From: Planctomycetota bacterium
Lineage (GTDB): Bacteria > Planctomycetota > UBA1135 > GCA-002686595
Reading direction: 5' to 3'
Assembly: GCA_011524785.1 (NCBI GenBank)
Contig: WTJQ01000232.1
Location: forward strand, 1 to 12,834
DNA: 12,834 nt
Part shown: positions 1-8,189 of the stretch, in pieces
How positions within the stretch are numbered: the stretch's first letter is position 1
Layout of the letters: the number at the start of each line of letters is the position of its first letter
The notes under the pieces: model-generated
What the model was told of the DNA's origin: nothing
Seen by the model: only the letters and a program-made list of their open reading frames with translations
Databases searched by the model: none
Program-made: the position numbers and the translations under genes

Positions 1-136
1 GGTATGCGGTTCGGACGGTGCAGTCCACCAGGAGGGCTGTCAGAGCGGTCAGGGCCCCGGTCACGGCCGCCCAGCGGTGCGTCAGCGCCAGCCAGGTCGA
101 CTCGAGAGGGACTCCTCCGCGTTTGGGATCGGCCAT
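1..136 (-). CDS. Partial hypothetical protein, likely membrane-anchored
   Basis: An open frame starts at the ATG at 136-134 and runs without a stop off the left edge, giving 45 residues that begin MADPKRGGVPLESTWLAL. A short charged and proline-containing start is followed by a mostly hydrophobic stretch (about residues 15-40) that could be one transmembrane helix. It begins 34 nt after the flhG stop on the same strand, so it may be the next gene of the export-gate operon. No convincing Shine-Dalgarno sequence precedes the ATG. I do not recognise the family: it does not resemble the start of FliA, FlgM or a chemotaxis protein. Because only the N-terminus is visible and it lies in GC-rich DNA where spurious frames are common, confidence is moderate. 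Confidence 0.42.
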   Translation of the reverse strand, partial: MADPKRGGVPLESTWLALTHRWAAVTGALTALTALLVDCTVRTAY

Positions 137-170
137 GGGGATCCGAAGGCTTGAGGGACGAAGGACGGAA

Positions 171-970
<800 letters not shown>

Positions 971-971
<1 letters not shown>

Positions 972-1966
972 CAGGCGACCCTCCGGCGGAGCACCAGGTT
1001 GGCGAGGCCCTCGCCGCTCGCGCGGCGCAGGTCGGTCGCGAGGTCGCGGCCGTTGGAGAGGAAGGCGATCGGCAGGCGTCGCTCGCTGCACAGCTCGAGG
1101 GTCGGCGCCGGGACGTCGCACTCGTCGGTCTTGGTCACCACGACCGCGTCGACGCTGGCCGGGGCGATGCGACCGAGGAAGCGCTCCTGGGCCTGCCGGC
1201 TGGAGGTCATCGGCAGGGCGGCCAGGACCGTCAGGTCCACGTCCACCTCGCTCTGGAGCAGCGCGGCGCGCAGGGCCTCGAGCTGCTCGAGGTCGTGCTC
1301 GCTGCGCCCGGTCATGTCGAGGACCACGCACTCGAGGCTCGGCTCGGCCTCGAAGAGGCGCGCGACCCGGGCCGCGTCCCGCGCGGGAGCCACGGGGACG
1401 CCCATGGTGCGGCCGTTGGAGGAGGCCTGGGCACGCGCGCCGGGACGGTCCAGGTCGATGGTCACCAGCGCCGTCGTGCGGCCCGAGGCCTGCATGCGGC
1501 CGGCCAGCTTGGCCGCCGTCGTGCTCTTGCCCGCGCCGGCCGTGCCCAGCAGGGCGAGGACGACCTTGGCGCCGCGGCGGCGCTTCAGCTGCGCCACGGG
1601 GAAGGCCACCGAGAGCTCCTCGGCGGCGAGGTCCAGGGGGTGGGCGCCCTCGGAGAGGCGGCCGGCCACGGCCTCGCAGGTGCGCTCGAGCAGCTTGCGC
1701 GAGGCGCCGGCGCGGCTGAGGCAGCGCTCGACCTCGCGGGTCCCCGCGAGGGTGGCGTGCGCCTGCGGGCGCCCGATCAGCCGGCGCGCCTCGTGGCGCA
1801 GGGCCTCCAGGGCCTGCGGGCTGCGCGGCACCTCCGGCGCGACCGCGATCACGGTCCCACTCGGGGTGTCCATCCGGCTGACGACCACGGCGTGGTCACC
1901 GAGGGCCTTGCGAGCGTGGACCAGGGCCTCACGCAGATCGGTTCCTTTGACGGTCAGGACAGGCAT
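971..1966 (-). CDS. flhF: FlhF, SRP-family GTPase for flagellar placement
   Basis: The product has 331 aa, shorter than many FlhF proteins (360-480 aa); the shortness lies in the N-terminal B domain. FlhF GTPases mark the site of flagellar assembly, usually a cell pole, and cycle with FlhG. The opening TVKGTDLREALVHARKALGD is the typical FlhF start. The NG domain follows: G1 GTAGAGKST at 141-149, G2 DLDRPGA at 171-177, G3 DMTGR at 217-221, G4 TKTDE at 278-282 and G5 LSNGR at 303-307. Order and spacing fit FlhF, but several motifs differ from consensus (GPTGVGKTT, DTYRIGA, DTAGR, TTGQ), so GTP hydrolysis may be altered. The ATG at 1966 is one base past the flhA stop, with a GAGGA ribosome site inside the flhA end. 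It is cotranscribed with flhA and flhG. Identity is firm from motifs plus context; the biochemical consequence of the changes is inference. Confidence 0.92.
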
Positions 1967-1967
1967 C

Positions 1968-4103
1968 TCAATCCTCGAGTTTCACGACGGCCACGGTCTC
2001 CACGGCCTTCGCCGGGACGACCTCGTTGTAGGAGAGCACCGCGACCTTCGGCAGCGCCGTGCGCGCGAGCTCGTTCAGGAAGCGGCGCACGTTCGAGCGC
2101 ACCAGGATCACGGCGTCACGGCCGCTGCGGCTGGCCTGGCCGAGCGCGCCTCCGACGCGCTCGAGCACGGCCTGCAGCATCGCCGGGCTGACGGGTGCAC
2201 CGTCGCCCTCGGCCGCGCCGACCGCCTGGGCCAGCTGCGCCTCGAGCGCGGGGTCGAGCGTGACGGCGTAGAGCGTGCCGTCCTTGCCGGCGTGCTGGTC
2301 GCAGAGCACGCGCCCCATGCGCTGGCGGACCATCTCGGTCAGCGCCTCGGGATCCTTGGTGCGCGGCGCGTTGTCGGCCAGCACCTCGAGGATCAGCGGC
2401 ATGTTGCGGACGGGCACGTCCTCGCGCAGGAGGTTGCGGAGCACCTTCTGGACGTCGCCGTAGCCCATGCGCTCGGGCACCAGCTCCTCGACCACGGCCG
2501 GCGAGAGCTCCTTGGCGTTCTCCACCAGGGTCTTCACGTCGTCGCGGGTGAGCAGGTCGCCCAGGGACTCGCGCAGCACCTCGGAGATGTGCGTGACCAG
2601 GACGCTGGTGGGGTCGATGACCGTGAAGCCGCGCAGCTCGGCCTCGTCGCGGGTGCGCGCGGGGATCCACCAGGCCGGGAGCCCGAAGGTCGGGTCGGTG
2701 GTCTCCTTGCCCTTGACCGAGCCGGTGGCGGTCCCGGGGTCCATGGCCAGGAAGTCCCCCGGCTCGACGGTCCCGCGAGCGACCTCCTCGCCGCCCACCA
2801 CGAGGCGGTAGGCGTTGGGGGCCAGCTCGATGTTGTCCTTGATACGGATCGGCGGCAGGACGACCCCGTGACGCGTGGCGAAGCGCTTGCGCAGCTGGGC
2901 CACGTGGTCGAGGACGCCGCCGCCCTTCTCGCCCTGCACCATCGAGATCAGGCGGTAGCCGATCTCGAGGCAGACGCGGTCGACGCGCAGCAGCTCGCCG
3001 ATCTCGAGCTCCTCGCCCTGGGCCTTGGCGTCCCCGCCCTCGGCCGCCTCGGTGGGATCCGTGCCGGCACCAGTAGCCGCCAGCGCCATGGAGGGCTCGC
3101 GCACCGCGTCCGGGCCGATGTCGCGCGTCGAGCGCCAGAGCACCAGCAGCACGGTGCCCAGCACCATGAAGGGCAGCTTCGGCATGCCGGGCAGCAGGCC
3201 CACGGCGAAGATCGCGCCGGCGGCGATGAGGGTCGCCTTCGGACGCCCGGTCACCTGACGCATCAGGGTCGGGCCCACGCTCGACGCCGAGGTCTCCTTC
3301 GTGACGAGGATGCCGGCCGCGGTCGAGATGAACAGCGCGGGGATCTGGCTCACGAGCCCGTCCCCGATGGTCAGCTTGGAGAAGGTCTCGGCGGCCTTCG
3401 AGAGCGGCATGCCCTGCATCGAGGCGATCGCGATGCCGCCGATCAGGTTCAGGGCCGTGATGATCAGGCCCGCGATCGCGTCGCCGCGGACGAACTTCGA
3501 GGCGCCGTCCATGGCGCCGTAGAACTCCGCCTCCTGGGCCACCTCGTCGCGCCGCGAGCGGGCGGTCTCCGAGTCGATCAGGCCGGCGTTCAGGTCGGCG
3601 TCGATCGCCATCTGCTTGCCGGGCATGGCGTCCAGCACGAAGCGCGCGGCGACCTCGCTGACCCGGCCGGAGCCCTTGGTGATCACCACGAACTGGATGA
3701 TGATCAGGATCAGGAAGACGACCATCCCGACCGCGAGGTCGCTGCCGCCGACGTACTCGCCGAAGGCCGTGATCACCTGGCCGGCCTCACCGCCGGTGAG
3801 GATCAGCCGCGTCGACGCCACGTTCAGGCCGAGCCGGAACATGGTCGTGAAGAGCAGCAGGGTGGGGAAGGTCGAGAGGTCCGTCGCGCGCTGGGCGTTC
3901 AGGACGACCATCAGCAGCAGGATCGAGCCGGTGAGGTTCGTCGCCAGCAGCAGGTCGAGGGCGATCGGCGGCAGCGGCGACAGCAGGGTCGCCAGCAGGC
4001 CGAGCAGGCCGAGCCCGAGGAGCCAGTCCGAGTAGCGCTTCAGGTTCGACCCGAAGCGCTCGGTGGCGTCCGTCTGGAGGGTGTTCTGGGCGGCGTTCGA
4101 CAT
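1968..4103 (-). CDS. flhA: FlhA, flagellar type III export gate protein
   Basis: The 711-aa product is full length for the family (about 690-710). FlhA forms the nonameric ring of the export gate, uses the proton motive force, and docks chaperone-substrate complexes through its cytosolic domain. About eight hydrophobic segments span residues 25 to 325. The FHIPEP-family region is clear: GRVSEVAARFVLDAMPGKQM at 146-165, then an acidic loop and FVRGDAIAG, whose Asp208 corresponds to the essential Asp of Salmonella FlhA. After an acidic linker (about 345-370), the C-terminal domain carries NIELAPNAYRLVVGGEEVARG, FGLPAWWI and DPTSVLVTHISEVLRE. The ATG at 4103 is 21 nt past the flhB stop. No strong Shine-Dalgarno lies at normal spacing (only a GGCGAG about 17 nt upstream), so translation may depend on coupling to flhB. 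No fusion or frameshift was seen. Confidence 0.97.
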   Translation of the reverse strand: MSNAAQNTLQTDATERFGSNLKRYSDWLLGLGLLGLLATLLSPLPPIALDLLLATNLTGSILLLMVVLNAQRATDLSTFPTLLLFTTMFRLGLNVASTRLILTGGEAGQVITAFGEYVGGSDLAVGMVVFLILIIIQFVVITKGSGRVSEVAARFVLDAMPGKQMAIDADLNAGLIDSETARSRRDEVAQEAEFYGAMDGASKFVRGDAIAGLIITALNLIGGIAIASMQGMPLSKAAETFSKLTIGDGLVSQIPALFISTAAGILVTKETSASSVGPTLMRQVTGRPKATLIAAGAIFAVGLLPGMPKLPFMVLGTVLLVLWRSTRDIGPDAVREPSMALAATGAGTDPTEAAEGGDAKAQGEELEIGELLRVDRVCLEIGYRLISMVQGEKGGGVLDHVAQLRKRFATRHGVVLPPIRIKDNIELAPNAYRLVVGGEEVARGTVEPGDFLAMDPGTATGSVKGKETTDPTFGLPAWWIPARTRDEAELRGFTVIDPTSVLVTHISEVLRESLGDLLTRDDVKTLVENAKELSPAVVEELVPERMGYGDVQKVLRNLLREDVPVRNMPLILEVLADNAPRTKDPEALTEMVRQRMGRVLCDQHAGKDGTLYAVTLDPALEAQLAQAVGAAEGDGAPVSPAMLQAVLERVGGALGQASRSGRDAVILVRSNVRRFLNELARTALPKVAVLSYNEVVPAKAVETVAVVKLED

Positions 4104-4124
4104 GGTTCAGGAGGAGGGCTCGCC

Positions 4125-5237
4125 TCAGACGGCGGCGGGGGCCGGCTCCTGGGCGGCGCCTGCGGCGCGGCCCTGGACCCGGAAGACGTAGGCGAGGACG
4201 TTCGCGACGGCCTGGTAGAGGCCCTCGGGGATCGGGTCCCCGATCTCGGCCTGGCGGTGCAGGGCCCGGGCCAGCGGCGGGTTCTCGAACAGGAAGACGC
4301 CGTGCTCACGCGCGACGGCCTTGATGCGCTGGGCCACCTCGTCGACGCCCTTGGCGACGACGCGCGGCGCGCTCCCACCGCCCTCCGAGTACTGCAGCGC
4401 GACCGCGTAGTGCTCGGGGTTGGTGATGACGACCGTGGCGTCGGGGACGTCCTGCATCATCCGACGCGAGGCCATCTCGCGCTGGACGCGGCGGATGCGC
4501 GCCTTCACCTGCGGGTCGCCGTCGGTGTTCTTCTGCTCGTCGCGGACCTCCTTGCGGGTCATGCGCATGTCCTGCTTGTGCTGGAAGCGCTGGTAGACGA
4601 GGTCGATGACCGCGAGAGCGACGACCGTCAGCACCGCGGCGCCGGCCGTGCGCGCGAGCACGCCGAAGGCCTGGGGCAGCACCTCGCGCACGCCCTGGCC
4701 CGCCAGCGGGGTGATCGACCCCACCTGCAGCGCCACGGCCGCGACGACCACGCCGAAGACGAGGCCCACCTTGAGGGTCGCGAGCCCCGTGCGGACGAGG
4801 CTGCGCTTGCTGAAGATCTTCTGAGCACCCTTGGCCGGGCTGAGCTTGGAGGGGTCGAGCTCCGTGGCCTTGGGGGTGATGCGGAAGCCCACCTGCCCGT
4901 AGCCCGCGATCCACGCGATGGCCGTGAAGGGCGCCACGAAGAGCAGCATCGGCAGCAGCGCGTCGCGCAGCGAGGCCCCGAGCAGCGCGGCGAAGGCCGC
5001 AGCGTCGAGCTCCTCCAGGCCGAGGGTGCGCAGGCGCGCGAGGCCCTCCACGACGCCGTCGCCCGCGGCGTTCGCGAGCGCGGGGCCGGCCAGCAGGAGC
5101 GCGAGGGCGGAGCCCACCAGCGTCGCCCCGGCCATGGTCTCGGACGAGAACGCGACCTGGCCCTTGTCGCGGGCCTCCTCGAGGCGCTTGGGGGTCGCCT
5201 CCTCGGTCTTCTCGTCCTTCTCCGGGCCGTCAGCCAC
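4125..5237 (-). CDS. flhB: FlhB, export gate protein and substrate-specificity switch
   Basis: The product has 370 aa with the classic layout. A charged N-terminus (EKDEKTEEATPKRLEEARDK) precedes four transmembrane segments (about 36-57, 90-112, 152-175, 195-215). A basic linker and the cytoplasmic autocleaving domain follow. FlhB wraps the FliPQR complex and switches export from rod/hook to filament substrates. The cleavage site is NPEH at 273-276 rather than the usual NPTH. The Asn-Pro bond and His are kept, so autocleavage is still plausible. The C-terminal tail is Ala/Pro-rich. The start is a GTG at 5237, fixed by an excellent GGAGGT five bases upstream, and overlaps the last 8 nt of fliR. 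It is part of the fliO-to-flhG operon. Confidence 0.96.
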   Translation of the reverse strand: MADGPEKDEKTEEATPKRLEEARDKGQVAFSSETMAGATLVGSALALLLAGPALANAAGDGVVEGLARLRTLGLEELDAAAFAALLGASLRDALLPMLLFVAPFTAIAWIAGYGQVGFRITPKATELDPSKLSPAKGAQKIFSKRSLVRTGLATLKVGLVFGVVVAAVALQVGSITPLAGQGVREVLPQAFGVLARTAGAAVLTVVALAVIDLVYQRFQHKQDMRMTRKEVRDEQKNTDGDPQVKARIRRVQREMASRRMMQDVPDATVVITNPEHYAVALQYSEGGGSAPRVVAKGVDEVAQRIKAVAREHGVFLFENPPLARALHRQAEIGDPIPEGLYQAVANVLAYVFRVQGRAAGAAQEPAPAAV

Positions 5238-6009
5238 GGGACACCTCCAGGGCGTCGAGCCCGCTGTTCAGGCTGGCGAGCAGCTGCGTCAGCACCTCGT
5301 CGATCGCCGGAGCCAGGAGCGGGGCGAACAGGAACATCCCGCCGAGGCCGGCGACCACCCGCAGGTTGAAGCCGAACTCGAGCACGTTGATCTGGGGCAC
5401 GGCGCGCGCGAGCACGCCGATCACGACCGACACGGTCGCCAGCAGGACCATCACGGGGGCCGCGAACACGAGGCCCGCGGCGAACATCTCCCCGAAGGTC
5501 GCGGTCGCCACGCTCACCGCGCCGTCGCTGCCCCCCACGACGCCGACGGGCGCGCGCACGAAGGACTCCGACAGGGCGCGGACGATCCAGAGGTGGCCGT
5601 CCACCGAGAGCAGCGCCAGGGTGAAGACGACCTCGTAGAGGTGCGTCACCGTCGGCGTCTGCACGCCCGAGGCCGGGTCGACCTGCTGGGACATGGCGAA
5701 GGCCATCTCGTGCCCGATCAGGTGGCCGGCCACGCGCACGGTCAGCAGCGCGGCCTGGAGGATGAAGGCCAGGGCGAGGCCGATCACGACCTCACGCCCC
5801 GCCAGCAGGCTGAACTCGAGGGCGCCGGCGCCGGCCGCGGCCGTGGGGCTGCCGGTCGCGAGCCAGGTCACCAGGGTCAGCACCGCGATGAGCCCGACCT
5901 TGAAGCCGCTGAACGTGGTGCCGGTCCCCAGCAGCGGGGCCGCCAGCACCATCGCGCTGGTGCGGGCGAGCACCAGGCCGAGGGCTTCGAGGGTTCCGGG
6001 GACGATCAC
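5230..6009 (-). CDS. fliR: FliR, export gate core subunit
   Basis: The 259-aa product matches the usual FliR length. One FliR joins five FliP and four FliQ to form the helical export pore at the base of the flagellum. The protein is almost entirely hydrophobic, with about six membrane-embedded segments. Typical FliR features include the start LGLVLARTSAMVLAAPLLG, the REVVIGLALAF segment, GHEMAFAMSQQVDPASGVQTP, and ARAVPQINVLEFGFNLRV near the C-terminus. The start is a GTG at 6009, with TGGAG seven bases upstream, 18 nt after the fliQ stop. Its end overlaps flhB by 8 nt, suggesting coupled translation of FliR and FlhB, which contact each other in the assembled gate. Confidence 0.95.
   Translation of the reverse strand: MIVPGTLEALGLVLARTSAMVLAAPLLGTGTTFSGFKVGLIAVLTLVTWLATGSPTAAAGAGALEFSLLAGREVVIGLALAFILQAALLTVRVAGHLIGHEMAFAMSQQVDPASGVQTPTVTHLYEVVFTLALLSVDGHLWIVRALSESFVRAPVGVVGGSDGAVSVATATFGEMFAAGLVFAAPVMVLLATVSVVIGVLARAVPQINVLEFGFNLRVVAGLGGMFLFAPLLAPAIDEVLTQLLASLNSGLDALEVSRG
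5243..5248 (-). promoter_or_regulatory. Ribosome binding site of flhB (GGAGGT)
   Basis: On the minus strand GGAGGT is followed after GTCCC by the GTG of flhB. It lies inside the last codons of fliR and is the strongest Shine-Dalgarno in the operon. It decides the GTG start of flhB. Confidence 0.8.
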
Positions 6010-6027
6010 GGCGCGCTCCAGGGGATG

Positions 6028-6297
6028 TCAGGACAGGCCGAACTCGACCAGCTGGCCGAGGATCCGCTGGGTGAAGTCGGCGAGCAGCTGCAGGCCGGGC
6101 GCGATGACGATCAGGGTCACGACCATCACCGCGAGCATCTTCGGGACGAGGCTCATGGTCTGCTCCTGCACGCTCGTGAGCGCCTGGAACAGGCTCACCC
6201 CCACGCCGACCACGAGGCCGACCACGAGGATCGGACCCGCCACCAGGATCGTCGTCAGGAGCAGGTCCCGCGCGAGGTCGATGATCACCAGGTCCAT
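6028..6297 (-). CDS. fliQ: FliQ, export gate core subunit
   Basis: The product has 89 aa, exactly the usual size. FliQ forms helical hairpins around the FliP/FliR core and contacts FlhB. It has two hydrophobic helices (about residues 14-38 and 54-75) separated by the conserved FQALTSVQEQTMSLVPKM loop, very close to the family consensus FQAxTQIQEQTLxFxPK. The ATG at 6297 is four bases after the fliP stop, with GGGGTGAGG overlapping that stop serving as ribosome site. Identity is certain from the loop motif plus position between fliP and fliR. Confidence 0.96.
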   Translation of the reverse strand: MDLVIIDLARDLLLTTILVAGPILVVGLVVGVGVSLFQALTSVQEQTMSLVPKMLAVMVVTLIVIAPGLQLLADFTQRILGQLVEFGLS

Positions 6298-6301
6298 CGC
6301 C

Positions 6302-7192
6302 TCACCCCGCCATCATGAAGGAGGTCACGACGGACTCGGAGATCAGCCTCCAGCCGTCGACGAGCACGAAGACCAGGATCTTGATCGGCGTCGAGATCAT
6401 GACCGGGGGCAGCATGAACATGCCCATGGACAGCAGGACGCTCGACACGATCAGGTCGATCACGAGGAACGGCAGGAAGAGCAGGAAGCCCATCTGGAAG
6501 GCCGTCTTGAGCTCGCTCAGCACGAAGGCGGGCACCACCACGGTCATGGGCGGCAGCGCCTCCGGGAGTTCGTCCGCCTCGGCGCGGTCGGCCGGGTCCA
6601 GCGGGCTCTCCTTGGTGAAGCTGGCCTCGACGGGGCGGCTCCCGCCCATCGGTCCCCAGCCCTGGTCGAGTCCCTCGACCTCGAGCTCCTGGGGCCCGAT
6701 GCGGCCCGCGTCGAGGTCGCTGAACATGGCCAGCTCCCCGGGGCGGGTGTTCGCGACGAGGAAGGTGCCGAGCTCCTGCCAGGCGGCGTCGCCGGCCTCC
6801 TCCAGGGTCAGCTCGTTCGCCTTGTAGGGCTGCCAGACCTCGGCGTGCAGGCGCTCGCCGACGGGCGCCATCACGAACAGCGTCAGGAACAGCGCGAGGC
6901 CGATCAGGACGGGGTTCGGCGGCAGCTCGTTCACCGACAGGGCGCGGCGCACGAAGGACAGCACGATCACGATGCGGGTGAAGCTCGTGACGGTGATCAG
7001 GATCGCGGGCAGCAGCGAGAGCGCCGTCAGGAGCAGCGCGATCTCGAGCGCGGTCGAGAGGCGGCTGCCCTCGGCCTCCGGCTGGACCTCCCCCAGCTGG
7101 GCGAGCTCCGGTGCCTGCGCCCAGGCGGCGTCGCCCGCGAGGAGCGCCGCCGCCAGCAGCAGGACCAGTCGAACGAGCGAGGCGCGGCTCAT
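6302..7192 (-). CDS. fliP: FliP, export gate core subunit with an enlarged loop
   Basis: The 296-aa product is longer than the typical 245-255 aa. FliP is the pentameric core of the export pore. The N-terminus is a cleavable-type signal peptide (hydrophobic residues 6-19, AWA before about residue 26), as is normal for FliP. Conserved parts are LLPAILITVTSFTRIVIVLS (61-80), NPVLIGLALFLTLFVMAP (93-110), PAFVLSELKTAFQMGFLLFL (221-240) and the C-terminal FVLVDGW. The extra length is mainly an acidic, proline/glycine-rich stretch at about 161-214, between the first and second membrane hairpins, where E. coli FliP has about 10 residues. The ATG at 7192 overlaps the fliO stop (ATGA). All membrane and gate motifs are intact, so it should be functional. 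Confidence 0.96.
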   Translation of the reverse strand: MSRASLVRLVLLLAAALLAGDAAWAQAPELAQLGEVQPEAEGSRLSTALEIALLLTALSLLPAILITVTSFTRIVIVLSFVRRALSVNELPPNPVLIGLALFLTLFVMAPVGERLHAEVWQPYKANELTLEEAGDAAWQELGTFLVANTRPGELAMFSDLDAGRIGPQELEVEGLDQGWGPMGGSRPVEASFTKESPLDPADRAEADELPEALPPMTVVVPAFVLSELKTAFQMGFLLFLPFLVIDLIVSSVLLSMGMFMLPPVMISTPIKILVFVLVDGWRLISESVVTSFMMAG

Positions 7193-7599
7193 CCCACCAG
7201 CTCCTCCACGCGCGACGGGCTGGGCTTGCCCGTGAGGCGCGCCTGGGCGCGCCCGATCAGGGCGGCGTAGCCCTCGGGGTCCTGGGCCTGCTCGCTCTGC
7301 GGCTCGGCCTCGACGGGGTCGAGCTCGGCGAGGCAGGTGACCTCCTTGTCCCCCAGCCCGAGGGCGAAGGTGCGGTCGTAGACCTTCACGACGGCGAGCT
7401 GACGCTTGCCGCCCAGGGGCAGCACGTCGACGACGCGCAGGGAGCGCTTCTCGGCGCGCTGCTTCAGCGCTCCGCCCACGAGCCGGCGGAACCCCAGGCC
7501 AACAGCGAGGAGCGCCACGATCAGGGCGCCGACCAGGGCCATGTAGCGACCGGGGTCGAAGGGCTGGGGCTCGGCGAGGAGGGCGAGGGGCAGCTGCAT
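7189..7599 (-). CDS. fliO: FliO, flagellar export-gate assembly protein
   Basis: The product has 136 aa. FliO is a small membrane protein that scaffolds and stabilises FliP during gate assembly and is absent from the finished pore. A short periplasmic start is followed by one transmembrane helix (about 20-36, MALVGALIVALLAVGLG), then basic residues. A cytoplasmic domain then carries RVVDVLPLGGKRQLAVVKV and FALGLGDKEVTCLAEL, the usual FliO pattern. Its C-terminal end is rich in Glu/Gln. The ATG at 7599 was chosen because the sigma54 promoter at 7635-7650 predicts transcription from about 7623, so longer in-frame starts up to 7866 lie outside the transcript and give only Arg/Pro-rich sequence. 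The ribosome site is weak (GGAGCC, rather distant). It is the first gene of the export-gate operon and overlaps fliP by 4 nt. Confidence 0.9.
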   Translation of the reverse strand: MQLPLALLAEPQPFDPGRYMALVGALIVALLAVGLGFRRLVGGALKQRAEKRSLRVVDVLPLGGKRQLAVVKVYDRTFALGLGDKEVTCLAELDPVEAEPQSEQAQDPEGYAALIGRAQARLTGKPSPSRVEELVG

Positions 7600-7634
7600 C
7601 GGAGGGGACCGGCTCCGCGGTCGCTCCCCCGTTC

Positions 7635-7650
7635 GCAACGGGCGTGCCAA
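7635..7650 (-). promoter_or_regulatory. Sigma54 (RpoN) promoter for fliO-fliPQR-flhBAFG
   Basis: The minus strand reads TTGGCACGCCCGTTGC, an almost exact match to the sigma54 consensus YTGGCACGNNNNTTGCW: the -24 GG and -12 GC are separated by exactly 10 bases. Transcription would start near 7623, giving a leader of about 24 nt before fliO. Sigma54 promoters need an activator ATPase, and a pair of palindromes lies upstream at the right distance (7702-7737). Confidence 0.85.
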
Positions 7651-7655
7651 GCTCC

Positions 7656-7689
7656 GAAACCCCCTTCCAGGGCTCAGGAGAGGGGTTTC
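7656..7689 (-). repeat. Inverted repeat between fliT-like gene and fliO promoter
   Basis: GAAACCCC at 7656-7663 pairs with GGGGTTTC at 7682-7689. After one non-Watson-Crick position the stem can continue with TTCC/GGAG (7665-7668 with 7677-7680) around an eight-base loop. It sits just upstream of the sigma54 promoter and downstream of the fliD-fliS-fliT-like transcript. It could be the end of that transcript or a protein site; no T-tract follows on either strand. Confidence 0.5.
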
Positions 7690-7701
7690 TGGCCCCCCAT
7701 G

Positions 7702-7737
7702 TGTTGGATTTCCCAACAGGTGTCGGACTCTCCGACA
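7702..7737. promoter_or_regulatory. Tandem 17-bp palindromes, candidate activator sites
   Basis: TGTTGGATTTCCCAACA (7702-7718) and TGTCGGACTCTCCGACA (7721-7737) are separated by two bases. Each is an inverted repeat of the same length and they share the form TGTYGGAYTYYCCRACA. The arms differ between the two copies by compensating changes (T/A in one, C/G in the other), so the dyad itself is preserved. Their centres lie about 87 and 106 bp upstream of the predicted sigma54 start, the usual place for enhancer-binding protein sites. The binding protein is unknown. Confidence 0.6.
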
Positions 7738-7771
7738 GCGGGAAGTTCCTTCCCGGTCGCGCCCCGCGGCC

Positions 7772-8164
7772 TCAGGCCGACAGGTCGCAGGTCCCCCCCG
7801 TGGGGGGCTCCTCGGGGCGCGCCGTGCGCCCCAGGGCGGCCAGGCTCCGGCGTGCCTTCTGGGCACCCTCCAGGCGCTCCCGCACCCGGTCGGCCTCGCG
7901 CTCGGCCACCGTCGCCACGAGGGCCACGAGGCTCAGCCACTCCTCCAGCTCGCGGGCGAGCCGGTCGTGCTCGGCGGGGTCGACCCGGCCGATGAGCGCC
8001 TCGGGCTCCCCGAGCGCCGCGGCCGCCTCGTCCACCCGCGCGCGCGCCGCCCGATAGGCGGACGAGTCCCGGCCGCCCCCGTCGAGGGCGGTCAGGAGAG
8101 CGCGCAGCCCGGCCTTCACCTCGGCCAGGCTGGCGAACACGGCGGCGGTCTCGGTCATGGCCAT
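7772..8164 (-). CDS. Small helical protein in the FliT position (putative export chaperone)
   Basis: The 130-aa product is rich in Ala, Arg, Glu and Leu, with no membrane segment and no Cys apart from one near the end. Residues 8-55 and 64-112 look like amphipathic helices. The end KARRSLAALGR recalls the basic C-terminal motif of many FlgN/FliT-like flagellar proteins. Position supports this: it follows fliD and fliS directly, as fliT does in fliDST operons, where FliT chaperones FliD. The ATG at 8164 lies 25 nt after the fliS stop, with GGAG eleven bases upstream. A second ATG at 8158 is possible but further from that site. No residue proves the family, so the FliT role is inferred from context and helical character; an unrelated flagellar accessory protein remains possible. 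Confidence 0.6.
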   Translation of the reverse strand: MAMTETAAVFASLAEVKAGLRALLTALDGGGRDSSAYRAARARVDEAAAALGEPEALIGRVDPAEHDRLARELEEWLSLVALVATVAEREADRVRERLEGAQKARRSLAALGRTARPEEPPTGGTCDLSA

Positions 8165-8189
8165 GGTCGGTACGGCTCCGTTCGGGCCG

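Noticed and set aside
972..1331. Upstream extension of the FlhG frame to 1331
   Set aside because: The added 120 residues are Arg/Pro-rich, lie inside flhF in another frame, and resemble no FlhG N-terminus; the ATG at 971 overlaps the flhF stop as expected.
4918..7270. Long plus-strand frames at 4918-6318 and 5693-7270
   Set aside because: They are antisense shadows of flhB, fliR, fliQ and fliP with low-complexity His/Asp/Arg/Gln-rich translations.
7600..7866. N-terminal extension of FliO to 7866
   Set aside because: It would begin inside the fliT-like gene and lie upstream of the predicted sigma54 transcript start; the added sequence is Arg/Pro/Gly-rich.
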